Assembly: GCA_015227615.1 (NCBI GenBank)
Contig: JAALGZ010000022.1
Coordinates: forward strand, 372,001 to 436,000
Direction of reading: 5' to 3'
Origin: Labyrinthula sp. Ha
Lineage: Eukaryota; Sar; Bigyra; Labyrinthulida; Labyrinthulaceae
Length of the DNA: 64,000 bases
How positions within the stretch are numbered: the stretch's first letter is position 1; the number at the start of each line of letters is the position of its first letter. The notes under the pieces are model-generated. The model ran no database searches. It saw only the letters and a list, made by a program, of their open reading frames with translations, and had not been told where the DNA came from. The position numbers and the translations under genes were made by a program. Positions 12,201 through 23,649 of this stretch are shown in pieces.

Positions 12201-15200
12201 TAAATCAAGATAAATTATGTATATATAAATATATATTAAGTATCTATTAAAGCCTTTAGAAGACACTCGTGGCAACAATATACAACTAATTTGCTCATAT
12301 CTGATGTTGGAATATGTTTGTGTAAATCAGTCGAATGTAGTCTAATATCTGTCTCCGGTACAATAAGCCACTAGATTGTCCATTATTATATAATAGTTAA
12401 CATAGATGTAGTATTAATAACTATCTTTACAGCTTGGGGACCTGTAACTGCTTTGAGAAGTGATAAGGTATTAGTTATGTTATCCAATATCACTGAAAAT
12501 GATTCGAAATGATAACATAAGTTTTTGATTTGGTTGCAGGAAAAATATCCAATCAAGATTAGAGTAGCTCAAAACAGCAAAAAAAATGCATTATATAGAA
12601 AATAAACCCTTATGAAAATAAATGAGTAAAATAATTGAAATCAAATTTAAATTATTTAAATTAGTAACATCTTCGGCAGGTAATAGACGTCATTATAACT
12701 TCATAGGGGCTACTATTCTGGATTAAAGAAATTAAAGAACATGTCTAGTTTATTGAATAAGTAGATTGCTAAACAACCATGTTAACCAAAGAGTAATCTA
12801 GTCTTCATCAGGTAGGTAGAAGATGACAAGCCTTCCTTTATCATATTGAAGTCCTTACTTTTAGTCGCAATAATTTAGTATCAGAGTTCAGGAAAATAAG
12901 CATAATACATACATAGGTAGATTTCAACTCGAATGGTTGAAAAACTACAAGTAGAAAAACTAATAATAGCTGCAACATCTCAACAAATTGAAGTGGAGTG
13001 TTCTTTAATTACTGGTGGTCGAAATTTGTATGACACGTGATCTCTAATTTGCAATACCGAATTTTGAGATTTCATTGGTTAGATTTTGAGAAAATAAATC
13101 CCATAGCAAGAAAACCCGGAAGAAAAGTACCGCTTTATCTTCCTTAGAACCAGAAGAAACAAGGTTCAAACTTGTAAATAATGATAATATGGAATTGTTA
13201 ACGAGCTCTTGAAGAATCAAAGATGATTATACCAAGTTCTAGTCAAAGAACTTCAATTATCTCACAACATATTGAAAACAGCTTGGGTTTATTTAAGTCT
13301 AAAACTAATGGAATGTATTCTCTTAGGTATAGATTGATATTTGAGTACTCAAGAATAAATATTTTAAACTCTCTCGAGAAATTAAATGTTTTAGAAGTTC
13401 CAAAATAAACTGCCTTACCGTTGACTTAAGTATAAGTCTTTTTAGTACATTTATGACAAGGTACTAATAATTTTAATAATAACAAAGTAGCTATTTCAGC
13501 TCCAATCTATCTTTTTAAGGAAATAACTTAGAAGGCTTTACTGCTATGGTGACTACCTTCTTTTATTATTGGTTGGGAAATATCGCCTTTTCATTTTATT
13601 TATTTCATGAAGTTGGATGCAAATAGAGGACACTTTATTATATTTGTTACTCTAAGGCAATTTTTTAAACCTATTAATCGACTTTTTAATTCATTTCCTA
13701 GTCCATGACTAAAGCGAACCTTTTGTTGTCAGAGGATATTGCATAAAATATAGCGCTGTGTTGTGCGACTGGAAAAGGTAAAGAAGATCCCATCACCTCT
13801 TTTCTTGCTGCAATATAAGAGCTGAAGATTTTTGCATCAACCCCTGTAAACCCAATGTAGCTAATTTGATAGCATTTGAAACAACTTCCTAATGGATCTT
13901 AAACAGGGTTTGGCTTCAGCAAGATTAACTTAGTTTAACCTGACTATGAAATTTCCAGCCAATAGAGTTGGTATGCTCCATACACATCAACTTAAAACTG
14001 AGTGTAAAAACCTTTGCAGGAGGTCCGGGAGTTTTATACTTCATGTTTGCTTTCACTTTGGAAGTATTTTGCACATTTTCCACCCAACCCTATTCATTCG
14101 AGCGATTCTTCATTATTGTCAAATTGTAAAACTAAAAACAAAACATACTTTGAGAAATGGCCAGTATTAATAAAAACACCTAGAAGGCTTTTTAAACTCA
14201 ATATAATTTACAAAGATATTTTAATCTAGTATTTTTAAATTATTAAAGCATCTAAAAATGAAAGAATTTTTCCTAAATAATAGCTTCAGTGATACAAATA
14301 CAATATATGTTAAACACAGTATTTTAAAAAGGTTTTGATGCTAGGTAAATATGTAAGTGGAGTTAATATTAACTTTAGTGATAGTATTATTGTGTATATG
14401 AGCAATGCGCTTTTGGTCTCTGCCTCAGAAGGAAGATGTATATAAAGATTTATTTTGACGAAAAATACCTGAAAAATATGACAACGCAAGCAATCTTATA
14501 TGCTTCATTGCTCGTTGGTTTATTAAGAGTTTCTACAATAATTGTTTTACATATTCCCATTTATTCAAACATCCTCTATCTATGAACACATTTTACTCTT
14601 ACAAAACTAGAAAGAAATAGATACTTCAAAGGAGAAAGAATATTTTTTTTCTTTGTAAACGTTTGGACAAATACATTGATATAACCGGTTCCTCAGCTTC
14701 CTCTTCCGACACATGTATCATCAGATGTAAGTATGGAACAACTGGCAATGTGATTTTTTATTAGATGGAGCAGTATTATAGCTTCAGAGCCTTCAAAAAG
14801 ATATCTCACTAATTGTCATGTATTTATACAGGGCTACCATGCGCATTTGAAGCATTTGCTAGATTTTGTTCTAGTGTCCAAAGCTCTAGGGAAGGAATAT
14901 AAAATTGGTCCAGATCCCTCTTCTCTAACGTCTGAAAACCAAACTGGATAGAATATAAGACCCCATAGCAGTACCCGCAACTCTTGTTTCTAGCATAGAA
15001 TACACTATAAATTATTCAAAAATATACCAGTAGAAATATAAAGTTTGTATTATATTTATTAGAGGATGTACAATAATACATCAAATATGTAGTTTTCATA
15101 TGCACCATAACATATATGATTCAAGGAATAGCAAGATTAGGTTACAACAGTATATTCATCGACATTTCAAATGGTAAAGTAATTGTTGTATATTTAACTA

Positions 15201-18200
15201 TTAACTTCCTTTTGAACGTTCATATAAGGGTACAGCGTTATTTTTCATCTTTTCTGAAACCTGGGTTTTCCTGTGATATTTTGTTTGAACGAAGTGATGA
15301 AAATCATGGCATATAAATTCATTTCTCGGCGTAATAAAGAATTAAGAAGACCTCTCTGATCTTACTGTTGTATTACTATGAAACCTTCGTAATTTTGGAA
15401 TATTGGCGAGTATAGTTTAACAAATAAAGAGAGGTTAAAACAGCTTTAGCAGCTCTGTGGATATGTTTTCTTTTAGTCGTTAATAGTATAAATATATATA
15501 TATGCTCTTGGCTCTTGGAGTTAGTTATTTGCACAATTCAATTGGAAAAACTTATACGGGACCAATGAAGTTATATTAAGTGAAAAGTATTACATGGGCA
15601 TACAATTGAGTGGTACCATCTTTGGGCAAATACAGCAGTTATTTGGTGTTGTTGGCAGCTTTGCCCGAGGTTGCGTTCTTTTTCTTTAATAACATTAAAA
15701 AATGTCAATAGCTCATTGCTACTTCTTTTTTCCCTTGTGCAACTTAAACCTCGACTTTAAATTAATAAATTTAATTAATTCCTGGTTTAACCTTGCTACA
15801 GTTTAATACTTTTGCGCTACTGTTAAAATACATGATCGTATTCTTCATCAATTAATTATCGAATTTTTCTCTACAGCCGAAAAATCACAGAGAAAAAATA
15901 TTTATTTCTTTAGGCTTCCCATTTTAAATGTGTCTAAAACCATCCACCCGAATATCTATCTGTTTGTTTTTTCGTGCTAAATACAAAATTTGGTTTGAAT
16001 GAAAGACTCAGAATAGTAATAATTTTTTAGGGAGATATTATTTTAGGCAATTTGAGCATGTGGTGGGGCTGTAAAATTGGTCCAGAAATATTCTCGTAGC
16101 CTCTGAGTGAGTATGGTATTGATTAGAATTTTATTTGTCAAATTTAGGCCATTTTGGTAGAACTTAGGTTGAGTACATTATCAGCAAGAAGGTGATCTAA
16201 ACAAGGTTTAACCGTTTGAGCAGTCAATTAACTGATCATGTCTTATTTTCAGTTAACTGTTATTCTTACATTGGGTCCTTACCTTTTAGAAAGCAAGGTA
16301 GTTGCTATTAATGCGAACTATAGGTATTCTTAGCCACATGAGTTCAAAACCAACTTTGAACAATATTTAGTTAATTTTTTTTAGGATAAGCACCCATATT
16401 AAGTCATTTTCTAAAGTAAACCAATGAATATTGCTTAACTGTTAAGCAGAACTTGGACGCTATCAAATTACCAAGGCCAACATAATTGTAAATATCTGAA
16501 TGATATGATTCACGTGCTAATAACGCCTAAGTCAGGAAACTGAGAATAATCTTAGACCATTTTGGCTCAGGGCGAATCATTTATGGGATAATAGGAATAG
16601 TTGCCCAAAGCCAGCGGGAAGTTTCCTCGGATAATCTGCATGGAAATCTTATATATCATTCATAAAAAGTTGCACTAGTGGAATATCCAGAGCTTTTAGA
16701 TTCGTTTTCGGTACCTTGTCAAAGTTTTGATGAGAGGGGTTGAATAAGGCTCATAAAAGTTAAACTTAAGTCAAAGTGTGAAACCAAATGCCGATGTATT
16801 AAATTACCCATGTTTGTATCGTATTCTTGAAATTTCGCTTCTCTAATATAGGACAGCCACTTGTTAGTTCTACTTTTTCCACTACCAAACAGAGAAGTTA
16901 TATTCGAAGCATGTATTATTTTATTGTAGAATAAAAAGGCACCGTGGAAAAGAAGCAGGCCTAAGAGATCTACTCACCTTTTCTGCTTTGGGTCACCAAG
17001 CTCATGCAAAAAAAAAATGATTTAAGAATATTTGCTCTAGGGATGATATGACGAACAATTCTTGTATTACATGGGTACCATTAGTGATAGGGTAATTTTA
17101 CTATTGTATTTTCTCCGTATGGATAGACATTGTTCCTTAGGATTCGAAGGAGTCGCTTTTAACTTGACTTTCACTACTCCTATATTCGCCAAAGGGTTGT
17201 CTTTATTAGGTGTAATGACTCGACCCACTAATTTTGATGTGATTTGGTTGTGGATATTGTGGGTTAGAAAAGAACTGTCGCTAGATACTCTAGTTTTAGA
17301 AAGATTGTCCTCTGCACGAGAAATTTAATAGCAGCACTGTTGCGCACTATCTAGGTAGTTTAATTTTCACTTTATTGTAGGAAATTTCCAATGTGAATAC
17401 TTTGTCACCCATTCTATGTCATGGTTTCACTGGAGCTATGCTTTGGGACAATGTTGCTGTTTAATGCCCTGAGGTCGTTCTTAAAAAAAAGGTTAAAAAA
17501 AATAAAGTTACATTTAGCTTTGATGAGCTACTTATAATTGTGCAATAACTATAAAAAGTGTAAAGTGATTTCGTTTATCAAAGGAGCTACTTCATCAGTG
17601 TCCCTATTCTTCTGACGCTAGGAAGCAAAGATTGAGAAAACATATTTCGTTGCCAATTGTTTTAAACTTACAGGTTTGAAGGCTGTCAAGAATTGAGTAC
17701 ATAGGATTCATGTTGTCTAAATCATGTGTCTCTTCAACTACGATCGACCATCAAGCTGTCTAGGAACTTCTTCTCCCGTATTATTTTCTTTCTACAAGAA
17801 TCTCTGTTATCTGAACTTGACTATTCTTTTTAGTTTGTCCAAACTTTAAGCACATTCTTTCATTTCCTAGTTTGAGACCAAGTTGTATAGAAATATAAGC
17901 CTGCTATGTTATTTAACCACTCCAACTAAACGATTTTAACCCAGTTCTCAATATTACTAGCTGGAATTTACTATTATGTTTCGACAAATACAATAATACT
18001 ATATCTGTGTACAATTTAATTTATACACAGATTTAAACAAGGTAGTTGATTTAATCTACACAAAGAAAATAGATATTTAATCCCGTATAGTTATGGCTTA
18101 GGCATTTTCATATTCTGCGAAAAGTATATGTATCAACAGTCCATAACTTTACTGTTAGAAATAAGACATCATTCCTACAATACATTTTAAGTAAAAGAAA

Positions 18201-18685
18201 TCAAATATGGAATTATAACGGTATTACATTGTTGATATATATATCAGTTATTGTATATAGTTTCCAAGGAACAATGTCCCAAAAATTTAGATAAAATAAC
18301 CCAATTCGCGAAAGAATTACCAATTTTATATTGAAGAAAACAGTAATAGCGTAATTAAATTAAGCTGTTACTATTGACTAAACCACCAAACAAACGAAGT
18401 ATTCCTTCCTGGGCATGACTTTTCTTTTTACGCAAGATGCTAAAAATACCGTCATAATACTGGCATAGACAATAATCTTTACCAGGAACAATATATTTGT
18501 TTTAACCCTAGTATAAGAGAATAAAATACTGGACCAACATGCATGAGGCGACCAGTTACTAAAGCTTATTGGTAACTTACTAGAAAACTTTGTACATAAA
18601 ATAAAGGTATAATTAAGTAGGAAGCGGAACCAGTTAGAAGTTTCAAAATAGAATAAGTGCTTAAAATTATTGTACATCGAAAACA
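9240..18685. other. Gene desert between 7TM copies 1 and 2
   Basis: About 9.4 kb without a supportable gene. Open frames are short and motif-free. The most protein-like are a minus-strand run at 10952-11119 and a plus-strand run near 16500-16660; both are within what chance gives in DNA of this composition. No simple-sequence array or transposase/reverse-transcriptase motif was seen. Confidence 0.5.
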
Positions 18686-19901
18686 ATGTGCATGACAAAC
18701 TTTGGGAAAACTTTTCCTGAGAAAGAATTATGTGGTGCGCATGGAACTTGTTTAGAAGGTGTCTGTGTTTGTGATACAAATTGGGGAAATTCTATTGATC
18801 TCGCACCGGTTGTGGCATTGAATCAAGGTGCAAGAGAAATATTTGAAAGCGCAACTGCGAACTTAACTTCAATATCAGTTGATGAGTTTGAACATTTGCT
18901 CATTAGATCAAGTCCCTGTTCAAGAATAATACCTTTTAGAAACGGCTTATACTCTGTTAGCTTCTTATTCTCACTTTTTGCAGCCTTTTACTTTATTACG
19001 CGTATTAAAACAAGAGCTGATCTGAGAAAAACTGCGCCGCAAATGCTCTCTCTCGTTTTAATCATGATAGATGCTTTTCTCAAAATAGCTTTTCAGGAAA
19101 ACGTGTCGTTTCCTTTTAGCTTTTTTCCAGCACTTGTTATCGCTTCTATAGTGGTATATTTTCAGATTTCAGTATATGATTTTTTCTGCAAGTATTCAAA
19201 GTATCACTTAATAAAAGCACGACACAACTTTGGACTTGAAGTTAAATTTCTTGGTATTAATCTTGAAAAGTTTCTTGTTTACCAAATTCATTATTCGAAG
19301 TATTTTGAAATAATATTTTACTCTGGCACTTTTTTTGTTCCCCCCATTTTAATTCAAGTAATGCGACAAAGAAATGAGTTTGATTTTGATCTGTTTCTAA
19401 TTGCTCACAAGCTTATTATTGCTCAATGGATTATCGGGTCATGTATTGTTTTATTCCTCTTCTTGTTAACTCAAGCTGTTTTTGGAGGTCTACTATCAGA
19501 TCTTAAAGCTTTGAAACTTATATATGAAAAAAGTCCGGAATATTCCTCAAGGTTAAGAGAACGAGCTCAATCGTTCACTGCAGCTAAGCAAACGATCCTT
19601 GAAAATAACATCAGAACTTTGCAGAAAACTAGAATCCTGGTTTCAAACTTTGTTATCTCCTGTATTCTTTCTTACATTGCATGGTTTGTGTTCCCACCAT
19701 CTCAGCTCGCTTTTCAATATATAGGACCTGGACTTGTTGGTATTTTCTTATTTTTTTGTTTTATTCTTAGGTTTAAATTGGCCATTTATCTGCGTTTTCG
19801 CAGCAATAGAAGAAGAAAGAAAAACTGAACTCACCTCAAAAGAGTCCAAACTCCTTACATCGGAAGATGCTGTTACAACAAAATCAAATAGGGTCATCTA
19901 A
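18686..19901 (+). CDS. 7TM membrane protein with N-terminal EGF-like module, copy 2
   Basis: Paralog of the genes at 8086 and 48647. Exons are 18686-19739 and 19771-19901, with a 31-nt intron at 19740-19770 at exactly the same codon (the Gly after the QYIGPGL motif in the last helix). Without splicing the frame runs on into an Arg/Lys-rich end unlike the paralogs; spliced, it gives 394 residues with a tail starting WPFICVF then EEERK that matches copies 1 and 3. The EGF-like Cys pattern (C16, C22, C27, C29), the seven hydrophobic segments and the FGLEVKFLGINLEKF loop are all kept. The cytosolic tail of about 40 residues is rich in Lys, Glu, Ser and Thr. Exon 1 is 1054 nt in all three copies. 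A minus-strand frame overlapping the 5' end (18378-18779) is a shadow. I infer a cell-surface receptor or adhesion role. Confidence 0.88.
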
Positions 19902-22773
19902 CAGCTTTTCTGCTACACTGGTTCATTCTTATTAATGTACATTCATCTAAGAATCTGCAAGTATCATTTCCAGTTTTATAAATTATGTATATTTATCTTG
20001 CAACTTCCTATGAAAAACATGATGCCAGGTTGAAATCGGTATTCTGGGGAGTAGTCATAGACAGGGGCTATCTATGAAGTCAAATTCTTGTTTGTAAACT
20101 TCTTTCCTGTTCTTAGCTAACTCTTCTTTTTTCGAAGATATTAACTACTAAACATCAGAAAAACACAAGAAACTTTGCCCGAGTTGTTCCGTGATTAAGA
20201 TTCATTCTTAGGTCACCGCAAAGCTCTTTATAATAAGATCTTCACATACTGCCTTCTTTCCACCTGTTTTCCTAAGGTGGTCTTCAAGAATTAAACTTTC
20301 TTCTTCAAATAGTTCATTGTTTACGTTGTGTCTAAACGGCTAAATTTAGATAAACCGTAACGGTTATGTCAAAAGTTTTAAACGTCTAGTTATTATCCCA
20401 ATGCATTTGAAGTAAAGTAAAAGAGGATTATTCTGAACAATAGAAATAATGTATGAAAAAAAAATTCTTGGGAACTTCTTGAGAAAAAAGGTAGGTAATA
20501 GTTAAGTTGTTTCCCTTATCCTTGATGTCACCGTTAAAAAAAGAAAGCGCAAGTAGATAAGAAAGCATACGCTTCTGCAATTATGTACAATATAATTTTG
20601 AATTTTTTGTGTGAAAAAATAAATCAACTTAATTATAGAAGTAATGCTGCGACACTTCATATTTCTTAGATACTAGAGTTAAGAAAATCTTGAAGAAGAG
20701 TTTTGTCATAGTGAGCTAAGTATTAGTTCCTATAATTGAAATCCATTGAATGAGTTTTGAAGTAATGTTTTTTCAGTATAAATCTGCTAAAAGAAAGAAT
20801 AAAAAATATAAGTTCAAGTTATGATTCAAAAAATATATTTATTCCTTTTTCTATTGGAACCTGATTTCCCCAAGCTTTAATTTATACAAAGACTAAACCA
20901 GTACTAAAAACTAGTTAAATCACGCGATACTTGTTTGCTTTGACATATTTTCAACAGCAGGACTTGAACTTTCTTATTTCAAATATTTTTGCTTAGCTGG
21001 AGTTTATAAAGACTCATAGCTCGAAGATTTTTCTAGAAAACTTAGAACTAGATCTTGTTACTCTAATTTTGGAACAAGAATACTCTTCTTGTAAAGAAAT
21101 GAGTACTGGGCCTCCATCTCTTTATGAAATCATATAGCTGATACCAGTTTTAGATTTACACTTTCTTAAATCATGATTCTACTGCAGATATATTTTATTC
21201 TGTTTATTTGTAGTTATATCTTTGCTTTAATAGTAAGTTTACGTTATACTCTATCTTCTCGTAGCCTCTTGGGGCATTAGAATATCATATTCCTCTTCAG
21301 CTTAATCATTCCAAAGCAAAAAAATTAATAGCGTTTATTTCAATAATATTTTTCTAAGAAAAATTAGAAGGTTTAACTATGTGGTAGATTTTCAAGAATA
21401 CGTGATTTGTTGCGGATTCTACACTAGTTCAGGATTATGATCTTCCTAAAGTTGAGTCTACGTAAACTAAGTTGTATAGGGAAACAAGAATAAATAGGAA
21501 TCTAATGTAAAATTATAAGGTCAAGAAAAAAAAACGTTGAAGTTTTCTGGTTTTTCTTATACTCACAGCATTTTTTTAATCTCTTTTTATTTCCTGGCAT
21601 TAGTTGTTCCTATTTATCCATTGCGTACAAATAGAATATACATAATAAATGTTTTGTAATTCATTGAGAATGCAGCTTCTTACCTAATATTTTAATGTTT
21701 TTTTACTTATGTGAAAGTAATAAATAAGAAAGTGAATTAATATATAAACAAAAAGATATTATCATCTATATTTATTCCTTAAGAGCTCTTCAACTTCTTC
21801 GAACTACCTTACCTTTACTCGATGGAACTACCCTACTCTCCTGTTATGGTTTAAGAAATTATTGTAGATTGCCAAGTAGTATGCCATTATATTTTTCTCT
21901 TTTGATTTGAACTTAGGTTTATTAATTCTCAATTTTCACATAAACCAAAGTGAATTATAAAGCATTCTTGCTAAGGGGTACTCAGATAGTAAGATAAAAC
22001 AAAATAAGCTTCGCCTGTTTGTAACCAAAATATCCTAAACAAGATGATTCAAATAAAACGCTTTGTTACTCAAACTTTTCGAGTTAAACTATAAACTAGA
22101 TACAGCGTTCTCCTTCTGTGTAGATTTTCATATGGTAATTGTTGACTGTGCGAAGATGATACCAAACACTAAAACGAAAATTAATGTTTTATAGTGCTAT
22201 ATTAAGGGATAAAATTAAGATATATAGGGATTAATTTCTAGAGAGAAGAGCAATGAGTAGCAAGATGTTGTCAAACTATATTTTTAGAACAACAGCTTAG
22301 ACTGTAAGTTACTTATTTCTTCTTTGCCATGAAAGCTAATGCACTCTTTTCCTTCCAAATGAATCTTCATGATTCAATAATAATATGTGAGAAACGATTT
22401 ACAAATCAAGTTCAATTGAGTGTCAATCAACTGAGACCAGAACTTATTAGCAGAGGAAGCAATTTCCTAGCCCTTCATAGTAACATTTTTATGGTAAGAG
22501 TCTCTTATGTACACTACTTTATTCTAATCCCACTTAAAAAAAGAGTCATATACTCTTAACGCATTATGTAACGCGATTATGACAAGAATCTTCACTCCAA
22601 ATAGGATCTATTTTTCTTTTGTAATTTTTACTCTTCCAACGCCCGAATTACCAACAAATTAAACGGAAACATCAAAATTCCGATGTCGGAGATCCGATTG
22701 GCGGGATTTCGGAAAATGAACCAATAAGAAAACGTAGGAAATAAGCAAAACCAAAAGAAGAAAAAATCCAAAC
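19902..22773. other. Gene-free stretch ending in the hydratase promoter
   Basis: AT-rich with no supportable genes. The last 80 bases before 22774 are more GC-rich and carry promoter-like elements: an inverted CCAAT (22697-22701) overlapping a TTGGCGGGA string (22698-22706), and a forward CCAAT (22721-22725). Confidence 0.5.
22698..22725 (+). promoter_or_regulatory. CCAAT boxes and E2F-like string before the hydratase
   Basis: A forward CCAAT at 22721-22725 ends 49 nt before the ATG at 22774, and an inverted CCAAT overlaps TTGGCGGGA at 22698-22706. In other eukaryotes CCAAT is bound by NF-Y and TTGGCGGGA resembles E2F sites; binding here is inference. The transporter start codon on the opposite strand at 29957 has a CCAAT at the same 49-nt distance. 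Confidence 0.35.
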
Positions 22774-23649
22774 ATGAGTGATTTAGATTCAAGCAAATAC
22801 ATCAACCAGTGGGTTGAAATTCCAACTGCATATAGTCAAAGAGATCTACTTTTATACGCTGTTTCGATTGGGTGTAAAGATCTAAGATATATTTACGAGC
22901 ATCACGACGATTTCGCAATGTTTCCTTCTTTCCCCCTAACCTTAGTGTTTAAAGGCACATCACACGACGTAGTTTCATTCCCGTCACCATCTATGCAAAG
23001 TATGCCACAGGTACCATTAGCTGGTGTTAAAGTAACTTTGGATGGAGAAAGATTTATTGAAAAATTGGGAGATTTTAACCCAGAAGGTGGAGATGTAACG
23101 ATCAAGTACAGAACTACCGGAGTATTTAAGAAGGGATCTGGAGCTTCCACTGAATCTGAGCAATTACTGGTTCAAGATGGAAAACCAGTTTTTAGAATTC
23201 TTTCTGGTGCTTTTTCTGTAGGTGCAAAGGGATTTACAGATGCTGGAACTTCATTTGTAAAGAAAATCGTGCCACCAAAGAGAAATCCTGACATCTCTGT
23301 AAATGTAGCAACTACTGAAACTCAAGCTAATCTTTATCGTTTGGCTGGTGATTACAATCCACTTCACATTGACCCTGAATTTGCAAAGATTTCTGGTTTT
23401 AAAGCACCTATCTTACACGGATTATGCAGTTATGGAGTTACTTTGAACGCGGCACTTGAAGCAGTTGGTGCTGATCCTAAAGATTTCAAGTCTTTTAGAG
23501 GAAGATTTGCTAAGCCAGTAATGCCTGGAGATACACTCACCGTTGAGCTGTGGAAAGAAGGTGCTGCTTATATTGTACAAGTTAAAGTTGGTGATGCTGT
23601 GGTTATTAACAACGGGATGCTTGAACTACAACCTAAAGGCAAACTTTAA
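22774..23649 (+). CDS. ECH2: Enoyl-CoA hydratase 2 (MaoC-like, peroxisomal type)
   Basis: Single exon, 291 residues. It matches the hydratase-2 unit of peroxisomal multifunctional enzyme 2 and the stand-alone plant ECH2. These enzymes add water to 2-trans-enoyl-CoA giving the (3R)-hydroxyacyl-CoA, in peroxisomal beta-oxidation of unusual fatty acids. An N-terminal non-catalytic hot-dog half (about 1-150) is followed by the catalytic half with the hallmark block YRLAGDYNPLHID then GFKAPILHGLCSYG. By alignment with the human enzyme the catalytic Asp and His are D193 and H198. The end is GKL, a near-match to the PTS1 consensus (SKL type) that could direct import into peroxisomes; Gly at that position is non-canonical. 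The length fits the family and both ends look complete. The dehydrogenase domain fused to it in animals and fungi is absent, as in plants. CCAAT boxes lie just upstream. Confidence 0.95.
   Translation: MSDLDSSKYINQWVEIPTAYSQRDLLLYAVSIGCKDLRYIYEHHDDFAMFPSFPLTLVFKGTSHDVVSFPSPSMQSMPQVPLAGVKVTLDGERFIEKLGDFNPEGGDVTIKYRTTGVFKKGSGASTESEQLLVQDGKPVFRILSGAFSVGAKGFTDAGTSFVKKIVPPKRNPDISVNVATTETQANLYRLAGDYNPLHIDPEFAKISGFKAPILHGLCSYGVTLNAALEAVGADPKDFKSFRGRFAKPVMPGDTLTVELWKEGAAYIVQVKVGDAVVINNGMLELQPKGKL

Noticed and set aside
17062-17328. 88-codon frame in the 9-18 kb desert
   Set aside because: Mixed composition, no motif, no splice partners; expected by chance among many frames.
18378-18779. 133-codon minus-strand frame overlapping the start of 7TM copy 2
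   Set aside because: Antisense shadow: a shorter similar frame lies antisense to the same conserved N-terminal bases in copy 1 (7979-8179), so it follows from the sense-strand codons.
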